Part shown: positions 28,180 to 37,188 of the stretch, one piece after another
How positions within the stretch are numbered: position 1 is the stretch's first letter
How the letters are laid out: each line of letters begins with the position of its first letter
Assembly (NCBI RefSeq): GCF_019656315.1
Contig: NZ_BPLU01000006.1
Coordinates: 1 to 64,000 of the forward strand
Length of the DNA: 64,000 nt
Reading direction: 5' to 3'
DNA from: Flavobacterium sp. UMI-01
GTDB taxonomy: Bacteria > Bacteroidota > Bacteroidia > Flavobacteriales > Flavobacteriaceae
The notes under the pieces: model-generated
What the model was told of the DNA's origin: nothing
Databases searched by the model: none
The model's input: only the letters and a program-made list of their open reading frames with translations
Program-made: the position numbers and the translations under genes

Positions 28180-29265
28180 TTAAAAACTATATTTTCCTTC
28201 TTGAAGTTGTTTTAAATATTCTGAAGGTGTTATACCTTTCATCATTTTAAAATTTCTATTAAAAGTAGATTTAGAATTAAATCCACAATCCAGAGCGATA
28301 GCGAGTAATGTTAGTTTTTTATTATCTCCATTTTCAATCAATGAACAAAATTCTTCCACTCTTAAATGATTAATGTATTCGTAAAAAGTCTTATTTTCTA
28401 ATGAATTAATTACCTGAGAAAGATGATTTGAAGAAACATTTAATTTTTCTGCAAGTTGTTCTAAATTTATCTCAGCATCTTTAAATAATTTTTCATGGGT
28501 CATTAACAAATTCATTTCTTTTTGAATTTTGAGTGCCACTTGTTCCACCAATGTTGATTTTTCATATTTTATTATGTCTGGGGTAGAATCTTCAATTTGA
28601 AAATTGTTTTGACTAAAGATGCCAACTTGTTTGATTCCAAAATATCCAATGAAAATTATAAAAACAGTTACAGAATAATATATTAATGCATCGTTACCAA
28701 AGATGACAACAAAAAAGATAATTGTCATTCCTAATATTAAATACCTTAGCCAGTAAAGATTGATTTTTTCAATGGATGAAAACTCATTTTTCAGCAAAAT
28801 TGAATATTCTTTTAGCCTATTGAGGGATAGTACTGTATAGATGAATGCTGATATATAAATAGCGAGAAGATTAATATTCATTTCAAATTCATATCCAACA
28901 CCATTTCTTTTAAATATTTCAATTTTTGTAAAAGAAGGTAAAATATAAAAAGTTGAAAACATGGATACTGATAATACAAAAGGAGCAAAATGAATTAGAT
29001 GTATTAGTTGCAACTTTTGTTTAAAAGTTAAGGCCCTTACATATAAATAAAGAAAAGGCCAGTAAAGTAGAGGCATTGGAAAAATCCACCCCATAATTAA
29101 GGGATTTTGAAAAATAGTTCCTTTCTCTTGAAAACTGTAAAGAAATAAATTTATTGCTACAGCAATCAACCAAACTACTAAAATCCAATCGGCTTGTGTT
29201 TTTTTTGTTTTACTTATTAAAATAATTGACAAAAATATTGAGATAACAATACCTATAAATAACAT
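28180..29265 (-). CDS. AraC-family regulator with a membrane-embedded N-terminal half
   Basis: The 361 residues have about seven hydrophobic helices in the first 215 (IGIVISIFLSIILIS, WILVVWLIAVAINLFLY, and others). A C-terminal AraC/XylS double helix-turn-helix follows (about 260-355: INLEQLAEKLNVSSNHLSQVINSLENK and LTLLAIALDCGFNSKSTFNRNFKMMKGITPSEYLK). This 7TM-AraC type is common in Bacteroidota and is thought to link a membrane signal to transcription. It lies 110 bases upstream of the hydrolase gene on the same strand, which makes that unit a plausible target. The ligand is unknown. Confidence 0.85.
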   Translation of the reverse strand: MLFIGIVISIFLSIILISKTKKTQADWILVVWLIAVAINLFLYSFQEKGTIFQNPLIMGWIFPMPLLYWPFLYLYVRALTFKQKLQLIHLIHFAPFVLSVSMFSTFYILPSFTKIEIFKRNGVGYEFEMNINLLAIYISAFIYTVLSLNRLKEYSILLKNEFSSIEKINLYWLRYLILGMTIIFFVVIFGNDALIYYSVTVFIIFIGYFGIKQVGIFSQNNFQIEDSTPDIIKYEKSTLVEQVALKIQKEMNLLMTHEKLFKDAEINLEQLAEKLNVSSNHLSQVINSLENKTFYEYINHLRVEEFCSLIENGDNKKLTLLAIALDCGFNSKSTFNRNFKMMKGITPSEYLKQLQEGKYSF

Positions 29266-29430
29266 TAAATTGTTTTTTAAAACTTTATAAAAGTATTTAA
29301 AAAAAAGCTATAGTTTAATTGTAATCCTCTTGTTAAAGTAATCTTTAAAATAACTTCATTTGAATTGCATTTTAACTATAGCTCTTTTACATTTTTCATA
29401 CACGTTCTATTTGCTAATTAACATTCATTA

Positions 29431-29880
29431 TTAACCAATTTTAGAATTATATTTTTCATTTCGTTTCCAATCAAATGCATTAAAAATAATAAGACTAAGG
29501 AGAACCACTTCTACAAATGCGCCGAAAAACATGTGAATCCAAGACTCTCCTGCTAGATTAAACAATGTATAGGGGATATAAATGATAGCTATACCAATAT
29601 TTAAACAACGATTTATTTTAACTGGCAAAATAGCCGATAAAGCAATCATAATTGCTGGAATGGTAACCGAGACTAGCGCAATCAACAGAAACACTTGTGT
29701 AATATCAAAAACAAACACCCTTGCTTTTAAAATATTTGCCAATGTATTAGGCATATATAAGTGAAAGTAATCAATATAAATATAGAGAAACATAAAACTC
29801 GTCCACAAGGTTGCAAGCTTTAATTTCACCTTAATTTCACTGTGTTGAAGTTCCATTTGTTGTGTTGTTTGTGTATCCAT
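29431..29880 (-). CDS. DUF6326-type integral membrane protein
   Basis: From the ATG at 29880 the protein has 149 residues, with four hydrophobic helices (ATLWTSFMFLYIYIDYF, FLLIALVSVTIPAIMIAL, CLNIGIAIIYIPYTLFNLAG, FFGAFVEVVLLSLIIF) after a short polar start (MDTQTTQQMELQHSE). I recognise it as close to the DUF6326 group; the function is unknown. A longer frame from 29952 overlaps the preceding gene by 62 bases and adds a sequence unlike a membrane-protein start. It begins 10 bases after the gene at 29891, so it is likely co-transcribed. Confidence 0.7.
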   Translation of the reverse strand: MDTQTTQQMELQHSEIKVKLKLATLWTSFMFLYIYIDYFHLYMPNTLANILKARVFVFDITQVFLLIALVSVTIPAIMIALSAILPVKINRCLNIGIAIIYIPYTLFNLAGESWIHMFFGAFVEVVLLSLIIFNAFDWKRNEKYNSKIG

Positions 29881-29890
29881 AAATGAGCGA

Positions 29891-30523
29891 TTAAAAATTA
29901 TATCCGAAATGAAATCCTGGTTCTCCAAAAACAAATTTTGACCATTTATCATCTAACTGCTTGAAACCATCAGGTAATGTTGTGTGATATATACGGTGTG
30001 TTATTGCTATGGAGGGTTGAATAAAAAACCTGTCTTTTAAAAGTTTGATATGATACCCCAAGCGATACGTATTGAAAATCTGAAAACCATTGTCAATTTT
30101 TATATCTTCGACATTCCTAATATCTTGCAAAGAAGGCATTACATTGAGTTCTGCATATAAGCCTTTGCATAAAAATCGTTGGTAAGCAACAGATATACCA
30201 TACTCTCGAATATATCCTGGAAATTCTTCTTCTGGTTTTCCGTATGATTTGTTTAAAAAAGGATGAATACCATTAGGCCAAGCGTATTTCCAAGTTTTAG
30301 GTTCTAAGGTAATGACCTCTTTTTCTGTAATACGGTACCCTACATTGACTTGAACAAAATCAGGTGGATTTGTAGTAGCCAAATTACCCAATAAAAACAA
30401 AGTACTTCCTACGAACCAACGTTTATATGTACTAGTACTGTCATTTTTGGCATATTGCGCCTTAAGTGGGAGTGCACTTAGTAGTACAATAGCAACACTT
30501 ATAAATAAAATTTTCTTTTGCAT
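29891..30523 (-). CDS. secreted protein, tandem paralogue B (beta-barrel-like)
   Basis: The 210 residues have a signal peptide (KILFISVAIVLLSALPLKAQ) and a body closely matching the neighbour at 30639: FVGSTLFLLGNLATTNPPDFVQVNVGYRITEKEVITLEPK, then W.NGI, YQRFLCKGLYAELN and a C-terminal FGEPGFHFGYNF. The strand pattern and aromatic C-terminus suggest an outer-membrane barrel. Its promoter has TAATTTTG (minus, 30552-30559) and a TTCACC-type palindrome 23 bases upstream, the same layout as its paralogue, so a duplication included the control region. The function is unknown. Confidence 0.7.
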   Translation of the reverse strand: MQKKILFISVAIVLLSALPLKAQYAKNDSTSTYKRWFVGSTLFLLGNLATTNPPDFVQVNVGYRITEKEVITLEPKTWKYAWPNGIHPFLNKSYGKPEEEFPGYIREYGISVAYQRFLCKGLYAELNVMPSLQDIRNVEDIKIDNGFQIFNTYRLGYHIKLLKDRFFIQPSIAITHRIYHTTLPDGFKQLDDKWSKFVFGEPGFHFGYNF

Positions 30524-30551
30524 ATCTTTTTTATATTGTTAAATGATATAG

Positions 30552-30596
30552 CAAAATTAGATGGGCTGCAAGCTAAAAATCGTTCACCAAAGTTAA
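30552..30596 (-). promoter_or_regulatory. promoter with Crp/Fnr-type palindrome, gene 29891
   Basis: The minus-strand palindrome TTAACTTTGGTGAA (30583-30596) is followed after 23 bases by the -7 box TAATTTTG (30552-30559). The layout is the same as upstream of the genes at 30639 and 25683. Confidence 0.55.
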
Positions 30597-30638
30597 GAAA
30601 GAATTCCCTCCATAATTCTAGCAGTTACTAATACTCTA

Positions 30639-31259
30639 TTAAAAATTAAATCCAAAATGAAGGCCTGGTTGAATGAAATAATTAGGCCATTTTTTTTCGA
30701 CAGCTTTAAAAGATTCTGGGACATTCGTTCGCACAGGCCAATAACTGCATCCAATAGCTGGTTCAAAAAAGAACCGATTTTTAAAAAACTTAAACTGATA
30801 ACCTAAATGGAAGTTCATATATAAGGTATATCCATTGCCTATTTTAATATTATCCATATTCTTATATTTTTCAAACGCATTCAACGCATAAAGGGAAGTA
30901 TAAACGCCTTTCCACCAAAAACGTTGGTAGCCTATTGTAGGTGCCAATATGCGTGCATGACCTGGGTAATTTTCGCCACTGGCATCAAATGAAGAGGAGC
31001 CAAAAGGAATACCTATTGGCCAGGAATAAATAGAGCGTTTGAATTCAATTGAAATAACATCTTTTGGGGTTATCCTATAACCAAAATTTAATTGTACATA
31101 TTCAGGATTATTTACTCTAGAAAAATTCCCCAACATAAAAAGTGAACTTCCAATAAAAAACTTCTTAGAAATACTGTCTTTTGGAATTGATTGAGCTAGG
31201 AGTTGATGAGTACTGACAATAATAAGTACAAAACTGATAAATAGTAATTTCTTTTGCAT
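30639..31259 (-). CDS. secreted protein, tandem paralogue A (beta-barrel-like)
   Basis: The 206 residues have a signal peptide (KLLFISFVLIIVSTHQLLAQ) and a body with the same landmarks as its downstream paralogue: FFIGSSLFMLGNFSRVNNPEYVQLNFGYRITPKDVISIEF, IGYQRFWWKGVYTSLYA, FHLGYQFKFFKNRFFFEPAIG and FIQPGLHFGFNF. The aromatic C-terminus fits an outer-membrane barrel. It lies just downstream of the Crp/Fnr gene at 31341, and its promoter carries a matching palindrome. The function is unknown. Confidence 0.7.
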   Translation of the reverse strand: MQKKLLFISFVLIIVSTHQLLAQSIPKDSISKKFFIGSSLFMLGNFSRVNNPEYVQLNFGYRITPKDVISIEFKRSIYSWPIGIPFGSSSFDASGENYPGHARILAPTIGYQRFWWKGVYTSLYALNAFEKYKNMDNIKIGNGYTLYMNFHLGYQFKFFKNRFFFEPAIGCSYWPVRTNVPESFKAVEKKWPNYFIQPGLHFGFNF

Positions 31260-31285
31260 ATCTTTTTCTTTTACTGATTGATACA

Positions 31286-31330
31286 GTAAAAGTAGATAGG
31301 CTACTATATAATGTCATTCACCTAAGTTAA
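31286..31330 (-). promoter_or_regulatory. promoter with Crp/Fnr-type palindrome, gene 30639
   Basis: The minus-strand palindrome TTAACTTAGGTGAA (31317-31330) is followed after about 22 bases by a TACTTTTA box resembling the -7 element. It lies between the Crp/Fnr gene and its presumed target. Confidence 0.5.
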
Positions 31331-31340
31331 GTAATAAATA

Positions 31341-31922
31341 TTACTCTTTACTTTTATCTAAAATTCTTGCCCTTAACCTGCTCAAAGATTGTGGCTTTAT
31401 ACCTAGATAACTTGCTAATTGGTGTTGAGGAATACGTTGTATAAGATCGGGTCTTTTTTGTAGTAAATTAAGGTAGCGTTGTTCAGGAGAAGAAGTCTTG
31501 TATTCATCAAAGTCCATTTGTTGTTTGGCCAATAATTCTTCTGATAATTTTCTACACATTATTTCAAACTTTGGAAACTTAGTGTTTACTTCTACTTCCA
31601 TATCTTTGTTTGAAATCGTAAGTATTGTATCTTCTGTACAACTTACAAAATATTCCGAAGGCGTTTTACTTATTACACAAGGAGGTGTCAAAGCTTCCAT
31701 TTCAGTGTAAAAAGCAGTTGTTTTTTCTTCACCATCTAAAACATAATAAGTACGAATACAACCCTTTAGAACAAAATAACTTTCTTGGGATTTTTGTCCT
31801 TCTTTTAATAGCGTTGTCCCTTTTTTTAAGGAGTGAAATATATCTAATGAAACTATGATTTCCTTTTCATCTTCAGTCAGAGAAATGTATTTTGATATAA
31901 AGTTAAATAGTAAATCTTGCAC
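31341..31922 (-). CDS. Crp/Fnr-family transcriptional regulator
   Basis: The 193 residues start with a cyclic-nucleotide-binding-like beta-roll (about 20-115: LKKGTTLLKEGQKSQESYFVLKGCIRTYYVLDGEEKT) and a dimer helix. A C-terminal HTH follows (RYLNLLQKRPDLIQRIPQHQLASYLGIKPQSLSRLRARI). No cysteine cluster for an iron-sulfur centre is seen, and the residues that bind cAMP in E. coli Crp are not obviously kept. The first in-frame start is a GTG at 31922; a stop lies five codons further up. The likely targets are the neighbouring promoters with TTAAC-N4-GTTAA-type sites. Confidence 0.85.
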   Translation of the reverse strand: MQDLLFNFISKYISLTEDEKEIIVSLDIFHSLKKGTTLLKEGQKSQESYFVLKGCIRTYYVLDGEEKTTAFYTEMEALTPPCVISKTPSEYFVSCTEDTILTISNKDMEVEVNTKFPKFEIMCRKLSEELLAKQQMDFDEYKTSSPEQRYLNLLQKRPDLIQRIPQHQLASYLGIKPQSLSRLRARILDKSKE

Positions 31923-32201
31923 TTTTATATGGGGTTATGGTTGATATTACATTTTTCTTCTACTGTACTCTGAGAATGCTTTAACCATGCTAAGCAAAGC
32001 ATTATGCAAAAAACCAAGCTCATTTTGCACAAAAGTAAGAAAAAAACAATGTCAAAATTAGCCTGAGAATTCTTTTAAATAGATTTATTTTTTTAATCGT
32101 CTCGAAAACAAAGAGCTGAATCCTTTCATATAACTTTTTAAAAATAGCCCTTTCAAAAGGTATCACTTGATATAAAAGTAGAAGAATAATCTAAGTCGCT
32201 C
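31923..32201. other. non-coding spacer upstream of the Crp/Fnr gene
   Basis: About 280 bases, AT-rich, with no frame that looks coding. It must hold the Crp/Fnr promoter, but no clear TAnnTTTG box was found. The sequence just before 32202 matches, over a few bases, the left flank of the hairpin at 24021. Confidence 0.4.
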
Positions 32202-32237
32202 AACAAAAAAGTCTCGAATTATCGAGACTTTTTTGTT
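32202..32237 (-). terminator. terminator after the TM2 gene, copy 2 of a repeated hairpin
   Basis: A 16-bp perfect stem (AACAAAAAAGTCTCGA and its complement, loop ATTA) touches the TM2 stop codon. It is the same sequence as the terminator at 24021. Confidence 0.85.
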
Positions 32238-32519
32238 TTAAAACCATTTTCTTTTATGTACTTGATAGGTTTTAAAAAATTCACTATCTGATTTGGACAA
32301 ATAAACAATTCCTTCAATTATTCCTAAAAAACCCGTTAGGATTCCCATAGTAGCAATACTCATAATAAGCCACAAAATTCCTTCTTTAGTATAACCCAAA
32401 AGAAATTTATGAACTCCAAAAGGAGCTAAAACAATAGCTAATAAACCTGCTGCTAATCGCTTGCTATCTTCTTCATGATGGTGAGCTTCATTCCAATGTA
32501 CATGTCTTGAATTTTCCAT
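32238..32519 (-). CDS. TM2-domain membrane protein
   Basis: The 93 residues have a polar start with several histidines (HVHWNEAHHHEED), then two transmembrane helices joined by a short turn: RLAAGLLAIVLAPFGVHKFLLGYTKEGILWLI and MGILTGFLGIIEGIVYLSKSD. The G-x-H-K-F-x-L-G-Y pattern between the helices is the TM2 signature. The function of bacterial TM2 proteins is poorly known. Monocistronic, with a strong terminator directly at its stop codon. Confidence 0.88.
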   Translation of the reverse strand: MENSRHVHWNEAHHHEEDSKRLAAGLLAIVLAPFGVHKFLLGYTKEGILWLIMSIATMGILTGFLGIIEGIVYLSKSDSEFFKTYQVHKRKWF

Positions 32520-32646
32520 GATTACGTAAATTTAGGCTATTAAACATTTCCTAAATTTACAAAAAAAATCACAATACTCCCATACAATAACCTGATTACA
32601 AACACCATACAATTCAAACAACCTTATTTACAGCAGTACAAAAGTA

Positions 32647-33600
32647 CTATAAAAGGTATTTTAATTTTATCTTATCCACAATGACCTGCGCCAAACGCTT
32701 ATGACTTTCAAAGGTCCATCCTGCTACATGAGGGCTTAAAATTACATTAGGAGCGTTTAATAAATACTGAAAAGCCTCAGGAGTTTCATTTTCTTGAAAA
32801 AGAGTTTCAAAAGATGATTTTTCATATTCTAAAACATCTAATCCTGCTCCTAATACTTTTCCAGATTGCAAGGCTGCAGCCAAATCGGCAGTTACAATGT
32901 TTTTGCCTCGCGAGGTATTGATAATCCATAAAGGTTTAGCAAATGCATTTATAAAAGTTTCATTCACCATCTTATCGGTCTCAGGAGTCCAAGGAATGTG
33001 CAAACTCACCACATCAACTTTTTGTTGGAATTCGGTTAACGAAACTTGTTTGGCATTGTCATCCCCTACATTTTCTTGGATATCATAACACAAAACCTCA
33101 ACATCAAAACCACGCAGTTTTTTAGCAAATGATTTTCCCATATTGCCATAGCCAATGATTCCGACGGTTTTCCCATCGAGTTCGTGACCGCGATTGGACT
33201 CACGATTCCAGTGACCTGCACGAATTTCTCTATCGGCTTGGTTTAAATTATTGAACAATGACAAAATCATTCCAAGAGTATGCTCTCCAACCGCATTACG
33301 ATTCCCTTCAGGCGCAGCGATAAGTGTAATATTTTTAGATTCCGCATAATCACAATCAATACTTTCCAATCCTGCGCCTACTCTGGCAATAAATTGCAGA
33401 TTAACAGCCTTGTTCAAAAATGTTTTGTCAATCTTAAAACGACTGCGTATCACAATCCCTTGATAATCCTGAATCTTGGCTTCAATTTCTTCTTTAGATG
33501 ACGTAAAATCTTCGTGATTGGTGAACCCCGCTGCTTGCAATTGCTCCATCATGATGGGATTATTGCTATCTATATGGAGAATCTTTATTTTATCTAACAT
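32647..33600 (-). CDS. D-2-hydroxyacid dehydrogenase (SerA-like)
   Basis: An NAD-dependent oxidoreductase of the D-isomer-specific 2-hydroxyacid dehydrogenase family. The 317 residues show the catalytic-domain start, RVGAGLESIDCDYA, the Rossmann motif GIIGYGNMGKSFA, HIPWTPETDKMV, the catalytic Arg in INTSRGKNI, Asp/Glu in AGLDVLEYE, and His in LSPHVAG. It lacks the ACT domain of long SerA. Phosphoglycerate dehydrogenase is possible, but serC is not adjacent, so the substrate stays open. Confidence 0.88.
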   Translation of the reverse strand: MLDKIKILHIDSNNPIMMEQLQAAGFTNHEDFTSSKEEIEAKIQDYQGIVIRSRFKIDKTFLNKAVNLQFIARVGAGLESIDCDYAESKNITLIAAPEGNRNAVGEHTLGMILSLFNNLNQADREIRAGHWNRESNRGHELDGKTVGIIGYGNMGKSFAKKLRGFDVEVLCYDIQENVGDDNAKQVSLTEFQQKVDVVSLHIPWTPETDKMVNETFINAFAKPLWIINTSRGKNIVTADLAAALQSGKVLGAGLDVLEYEKSSFETLFQENETPEAFQYLLNAPNVILSPHVAGWTFESHKRLAQVIVDKIKLKYLL

Positions 33601-33687
33601 ATTATTTTATTTAAACATGAAGCCTATTTTTAAAAACCATTTAAGAAATATAAGAACAAATAAGCATTGTGGTGAATACCTCATTAT

Positions 33688-33757
33688 TAAACACATAAGT
33701 CATATAAGAGTTTTTTAAGCATTACAACTTATACCTTCTTATATGACTTATATGTTT
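33688..33757. repeat. 20-bp inverted repeat between proC and the dehydrogenase gene
   Basis: The arm AAACACATAAGTCATATAAG (33689-33708) pairs with 33738-33757 with one mismatch, around a 29-base loop. T/A-rich flanks could make it a terminator for proC, or a member of a dispersed AAGTCATATAAG repeat family. Confidence 0.55.
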
Positions 33758-33782
33758 AAAAAAACTTTGTGTTTATAGCTAC

Positions 33783-34562
33783 TTAATTTCCTTTAATTTT
33801 TTTCAAAGCTGCTTTGATTCCGCGTATTAATGAAGAACTAAAACCATGAGATTCCATTTCACTCAACCCTGCAATGGTACAGCCTTGTGGAGTAGTCACA
33901 CGGTCGATTAATTGCTCAGGGTGAATTTGTTCTTCCATTAGCATTTCGGCAGCCCCTTTTACTGTTTGTGCAGAGATTGCTAAAGCTGTTTTCCAGTCGA
34001 AACCAATCTCGATACCCGCTTGCATCGAAGCACGCATATAACGCAAGGCAAAAGCCGTTCCACTTGCTGCTAATACCGTAGCTGCATCCATTAATTTTTC
34101 GTCTATCACAGGAGCAGTTCCAAGTCCTTCAAACAAGGTCACTACTTTTTGTCCTTGAGCAACATTGTCCTCTTGGAAAGTGATACAGGTTGCTGAAGCA
34201 CCAAATTGTGCTGCGATATTAGGCATGATTCGGATTGCTTGGTGGTTGCTTCCTATTTTATTTTGCAAGGTTTCAATTGACAATCCACTCACCGCCGAGG
34301 CTATAGTTTTATTTGAAATTACAGGAAGGATTTCGGCCAAAACCGTATCTACTTGGTAAGGTTTAATCGTTAAAATAATGACATCAGCCTCTTGAATTTG
34401 ATGTTTGTTATCTGATGAAACCGTAATCCCTAAACCTTCAAGGTGTTTGATGTTAGCCACGTTGCGTCTGGTGACAGTGACTTGATTTCCCTGGGTGAAT
34501 TTAGCAATTCCTACAGCAACTGAAACACCAAGGTTTCCCCCTCCTATAATGTGTATTTTCAT
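33783..34562 (-). CDS. proC: pyrroline-5-carboxylate reductase
   Basis: The last step of proline synthesis: reduces 1-pyrroline-5-carboxylate with NAD(P)H. The 259 residues have the N-terminal dinucleotide motif IIGGGNLGVSVA, VILTIKPYQVD, SAVSGLSIETLQ, RIMPNIAAQFG, and the conserved C-terminal substrate stretch DRVTTPQGCTIAGLSEMESHGF. The family is normally 260-280 residues. Monocistronic; the neighbours are not proline genes. Confidence 0.93.
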   Translation of the reverse strand: MKIHIIGGGNLGVSVAVGIAKFTQGNQVTVTRRNVANIKHLEGLGITVSSDNKHQIQEADVIILTIKPYQVDTVLAEILPVISNKTIASAVSGLSIETLQNKIGSNHQAIRIMPNIAAQFGASATCITFQEDNVAQGQKVVTLFEGLGTAPVIDEKLMDAATVLAASGTAFALRYMRASMQAGIEIGFDWKTALAISAQTVKGAAEMLMEEQIHPEQLIDRVTTPQGCTIAGLSEMESHGFSSSLIRGIKAALKKIKGN

Positions 34563-34646
34563 ATTTATTGAATAATTAAAATAGTGTATGATTTTCTAAA
34601 AAAGAGCTTATAAAGCTTTTGATTTTCTGAATTTGTTAGAATGAAT

Positions 34647-35999
34647 TTAAAAACCTAAAATCAATTTGGCTATTGAAAAATAGATTAAAATTCCGCAAAT
34701 ATCGTTACTTGTTGTGATAAAAGGTCCCGTTGCCAAAGCAGGGTCAATCCCAAATTTATCTAGCAACAACGGAATAAATGTCCCTATCAACGAAGCAATA
34801 ATAATCACTGAAATTAAAGCACAACAAATAACAAATCCTATTATCACGGGCTCATCTAATATAAAATAACTCCCTAAAAACAAGATGGTCGCCAGAATAG
34901 AACCACTCAATAAACTCTGTGAAATTTCTTTTATTAATCGGTTGAATAAAGAGCCACTCAAAGTGTCGTTAGCCAAACCTTGTACAATAATCGCTGAAGA
35001 TTGCACCCCTACATTTCCAGCCATTGCGGCAATTAGCGGTGTAAAGAAAAACAATTTACCATGTTCCGCCATAGCTCCTTCAAATAATCCTAAGACTCTC
35101 ACGGTAATGAACCCTCCTAATAGGGCTAAAACCAACCAAGGCAAACGCGCTTTGGTCAATTCCAGAATACTGTCATCGGCCTCAACGTCTTGTGAGATAC
35201 CCGCTGCTAATTGGTAATCTTTATCAGCCTCTTCACGAATAACATCAATGATATCATCGATGGTAATACGTCCTACCAATCGACCCATGGCATCAATTAC
35301 GGGAATGGCCTCCAAATCGTATTTTTGCATAATACGTGCCACCTCTACATCTTCGGCATCGACACTTACTGAGGTTACATTTTTGATATAAACTTCTGAA
35401 ATTTGGGCTTTGGTCGATGATGTCAATAAGTCTTTTAGTGACAAACGTCCTTTTAATCGGTTCTCATCATCTACCACATAAATGGAATGAACACGGGAAA
35501 CATTCTCGGCTTGCGCTCGCATTTCTTTCACACAAGTAAGTACATTCCAGTTTTCATTGACTTTTACCAATTCTTTTCCCATCAACCCCCCAGCAGTGTC
35601 TTCAGGATAACGCAATAAGTCGATGATGTCTTTGGCGTGTTCTAAATCTTCTAATTCGGAGATTACCTCTTCTTTTTTAGACTGAGATAATTCGGCGATG
35701 ATATCCGCAGCATCATCGGTATCCAACTCGTCCAGCTCTTCAGCAATTTCTTTGGCCGAAAGGCGGTTTAATATATTTTCACGCAAATCATCTTCTAATT
35801 CCAGAAGAATCTCTGCGGTTTTTTCAGAATCTAAAACCTTAAAAATATAGGTTGCCTCATCAAAATCAAGTTCGTCTAATACCTCGGCAATATCAGCATG
35901 GTGCATGTCATTTAACAAAGACTCTAGTTCTCTGTCATTTTTATTTGCAATGTGCTGTTCTAGCTCGTGTATTAATTCTTTACTGATTTTGAATTCCAT
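34647..35999 (-). CDS. mgtE: magnesium transporter MgtE
   Basis: A homodimeric Mg2+ channel in the inner membrane. From the ATG at 35999 the protein has 450 residues. It has an acidic N domain (about 1-130, helical repeats such as [19 protein letters not shown]), two CBS domains (about 130-255, [11 protein letters not shown] and [26 protein letters not shown]) and five transmembrane helices (from about 283). The pore motif is in [18 protein letters not shown] and the C-terminal motif in [18 protein letters not shown]. It overlaps the end of rsmA by about 20 bases, so the two genes are translationally coupled. Confidence 0.95.
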   Translation of the reverse strand: MEFKISKELIHELEQHIANKNDRELESLLNDMHHADIAEVLDELDFDEATYIFKVLDSEKTAEILLELEDDLRENILNRLSAKEIAEELDELDTDDAADIIAELSQSKKEEVISELEDLEHAKDIIDLLRYPEDTAGGLMGKELVKVNENWNVLTCVKEMRAQAENVSRVHSIYVVDDENRLKGRLSLKDLLTSSTKAQISEVYIKNVTSVSVDAEDVEVARIMQKYDLEAIPVIDAMGRLVGRITIDDIIDVIREEADKDYQLAAGISQDVEADDSILELTKARLPWLVLALLGGFITVRVLGLFEGAMAEHGKLFFFTPLIAAMAGNVGVQSSAIIVQGLANDTLSGSLFNRLIKEISQSLLSGSILATILFLGSYFILDEPVIIGFVICCALISVIIIASLIGTFIPLLLDKFGIDPALATGPFITTSNDICGILIYFSIAKLILGF

Positions 36000-36768
36000 C
36001 GGCTTCAATTTTTTGAGTCAATTTGATAAATTGGTCAACGCTTAATTGTTCAGGGCGAAGATTAAAAACCTCTTGCTCTCTCAATTCGTCGGACAAATTT
36101 AGGGTTTTTAAACTGTTGCGCAAAGTCTTTCGGCGTTGTTGAAAAGCAGTTTTAACGACCGTAAAAAACAATTTTTCGCTGCAAGGCAAACTAAAATCTT
36201 CTTTACGTCGCAAACGCAACACACCTGATTTTACTTTTGGAGGCGGATTGAATACATTTTCGTCCACTGTAAATAGGTATTCGGCATCATAGAATGCTTG
36301 AGCCAAAACAGATAAGATTCCGTAGGACTTGCTTCCTTCTTTCTCACAAATACGTTCTGCCACCTCTTTTTGGAACATTCCTGAAAATTCAGGGATTTGT
36401 GCTTTGTATTCCAACATTCGAAAAACAATTTGCGTCGAAATATTGTATGGGAAATTACCTACTATTGCGAATTGTTTTCCAGCGAAAATTTCGTTGACAT
36501 CGTATTTCAAAAAATCCTTCGAAATGATTTTACCCTCTAATTTAGGATAATTCACCCCTAAATATTCCACAGATTCGGTATCAATTTCGACTACGTAGGT
36601 AGTAACAGGTTTCTCTAACATGTATTTGGTCAACACCCCCATCCCTGGCCCAATCTCCAACACGTCCTCATATCCTTCTAAACTCAAGGTGTCAGCAATG
36701 TCTTTTGCGATGCTTTCATCCTTTAAGAAATGCTGTCCGAGGTGTTTTTTTGCTTTTACTTTTTCCAT
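35980..36768 (-). CDS. rsmA: 16S rRNA (A1518/A1519-N6)-dimethyltransferase
   Basis: Dimethylates two adjacent adenosines in helix 45 of 16S rRNA, a late ribosome-assembly step. The 262 residues carry [15 protein letters not shown], the SAM-binding motif [12 protein letters not shown], the catalytic NLPY-like NFPYNIS, and [14 protein letters not shown]. The C-terminal helical domain is present ([12 protein letters not shown]). The start ATG at 36768 gives the usual [13 protein letters not shown]-terminus. Its 3' end overlaps mgtE. Confidence 0.97.
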   Translation of the reverse strand: MEKVKAKKHLGQHFLKDESIAKDIADTLSLEGYEDVLEIGPGMGVLTKYMLEKPVTTYVVEIDTESVEYLGVNYPKLEGKIISKDFLKYDVNEIFAGKQFAIVGNFPYNISTQIVFRMLEYKAQIPEFSGMFQKEVAERICEKEGSKSYGILSVLAQAFYDAEYLFTVDENVFNPPPKVKSGVLRLRRKEDFSLPCSEKLFFTVVKTAFQQRRKTLRNSLKTLNLSDELREQEVFNLRPEQLSVDQFIKLTQKIEADGIQNQ

Positions 36769-36862
36769 GTTTTTTATAAGGTTCTAAGTTACTAAGTCAC
36801 TTAGATACTAAGTTTTTATTCTCTGAAATCTGATCACTGATTACTAAAACTAACTACTATTA

Positions 36863-37174
36863 TTAATGCTCTGAAATCACCTGTAACTCCGTACGGAAAG
36901 TGAGCATTTTGTCCCCAAACAGTTTTTGTCCTTCGGCTTGTAATGTTGCAGCATCTTCGAGATAATACCTTTCTAAGGTTTCTTTGCTATCGGTAGTATA
37001 TTGTGTAGAATAAGTCACTCCACCCATCTCTTCTTCAACCAAGACTCGAACCAGTTTGGCAGAAACAAACTTCCCAGTAGCAATCATCTCAGGAATGTGT
37101 TTGTGTTGCATCCAAATCATCCATTTGTCGTGCACGCTCTCGTGTATGTTTGTGGTTACGTTGTATATTATCAT
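36863..37174 (-). CDS. DUF4286 family protein
   Basis: The 103 residues match the small ferredoxin-like DUF4286 group: IIYNVTTNIHESVHDKWMIWMQHKHIPEMIATGKF, VTYSTQYTTDSKETLERYY and KMLTFRTELQVI. It is cytoplasmic, of unknown function. It is often found near rsmA in Flavobacteriia, as here (94 bases upstream), which suggests but does not prove a link to translation. Confidence 0.85.
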   Translation of the reverse strand: MIIYNVTTNIHESVHDKWMIWMQHKHIPEMIATGKFVSAKLVRVLVEEEMGGVTYSTQYTTDSKETLERYYLEDAATLQAEGQKLFGDKMLTFRTELQVISEH

Positions 37175-37188
37175 GTTTTCTTTTTTTT

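Noticed and set aside
29881-29952. Upstream start of the DUF6326-type gene
   Set aside because: It overlaps the neighbouring gene by 62 bases; the ATG at 29880 leaves a normal 10-base gap.
36780-36830. Short repeats of CTAAGT in the spacer before rsmA as an iteron-like origin
   Set aside because: Only a few irregular copies in an AT-rich spacer; no replication gene nearby.
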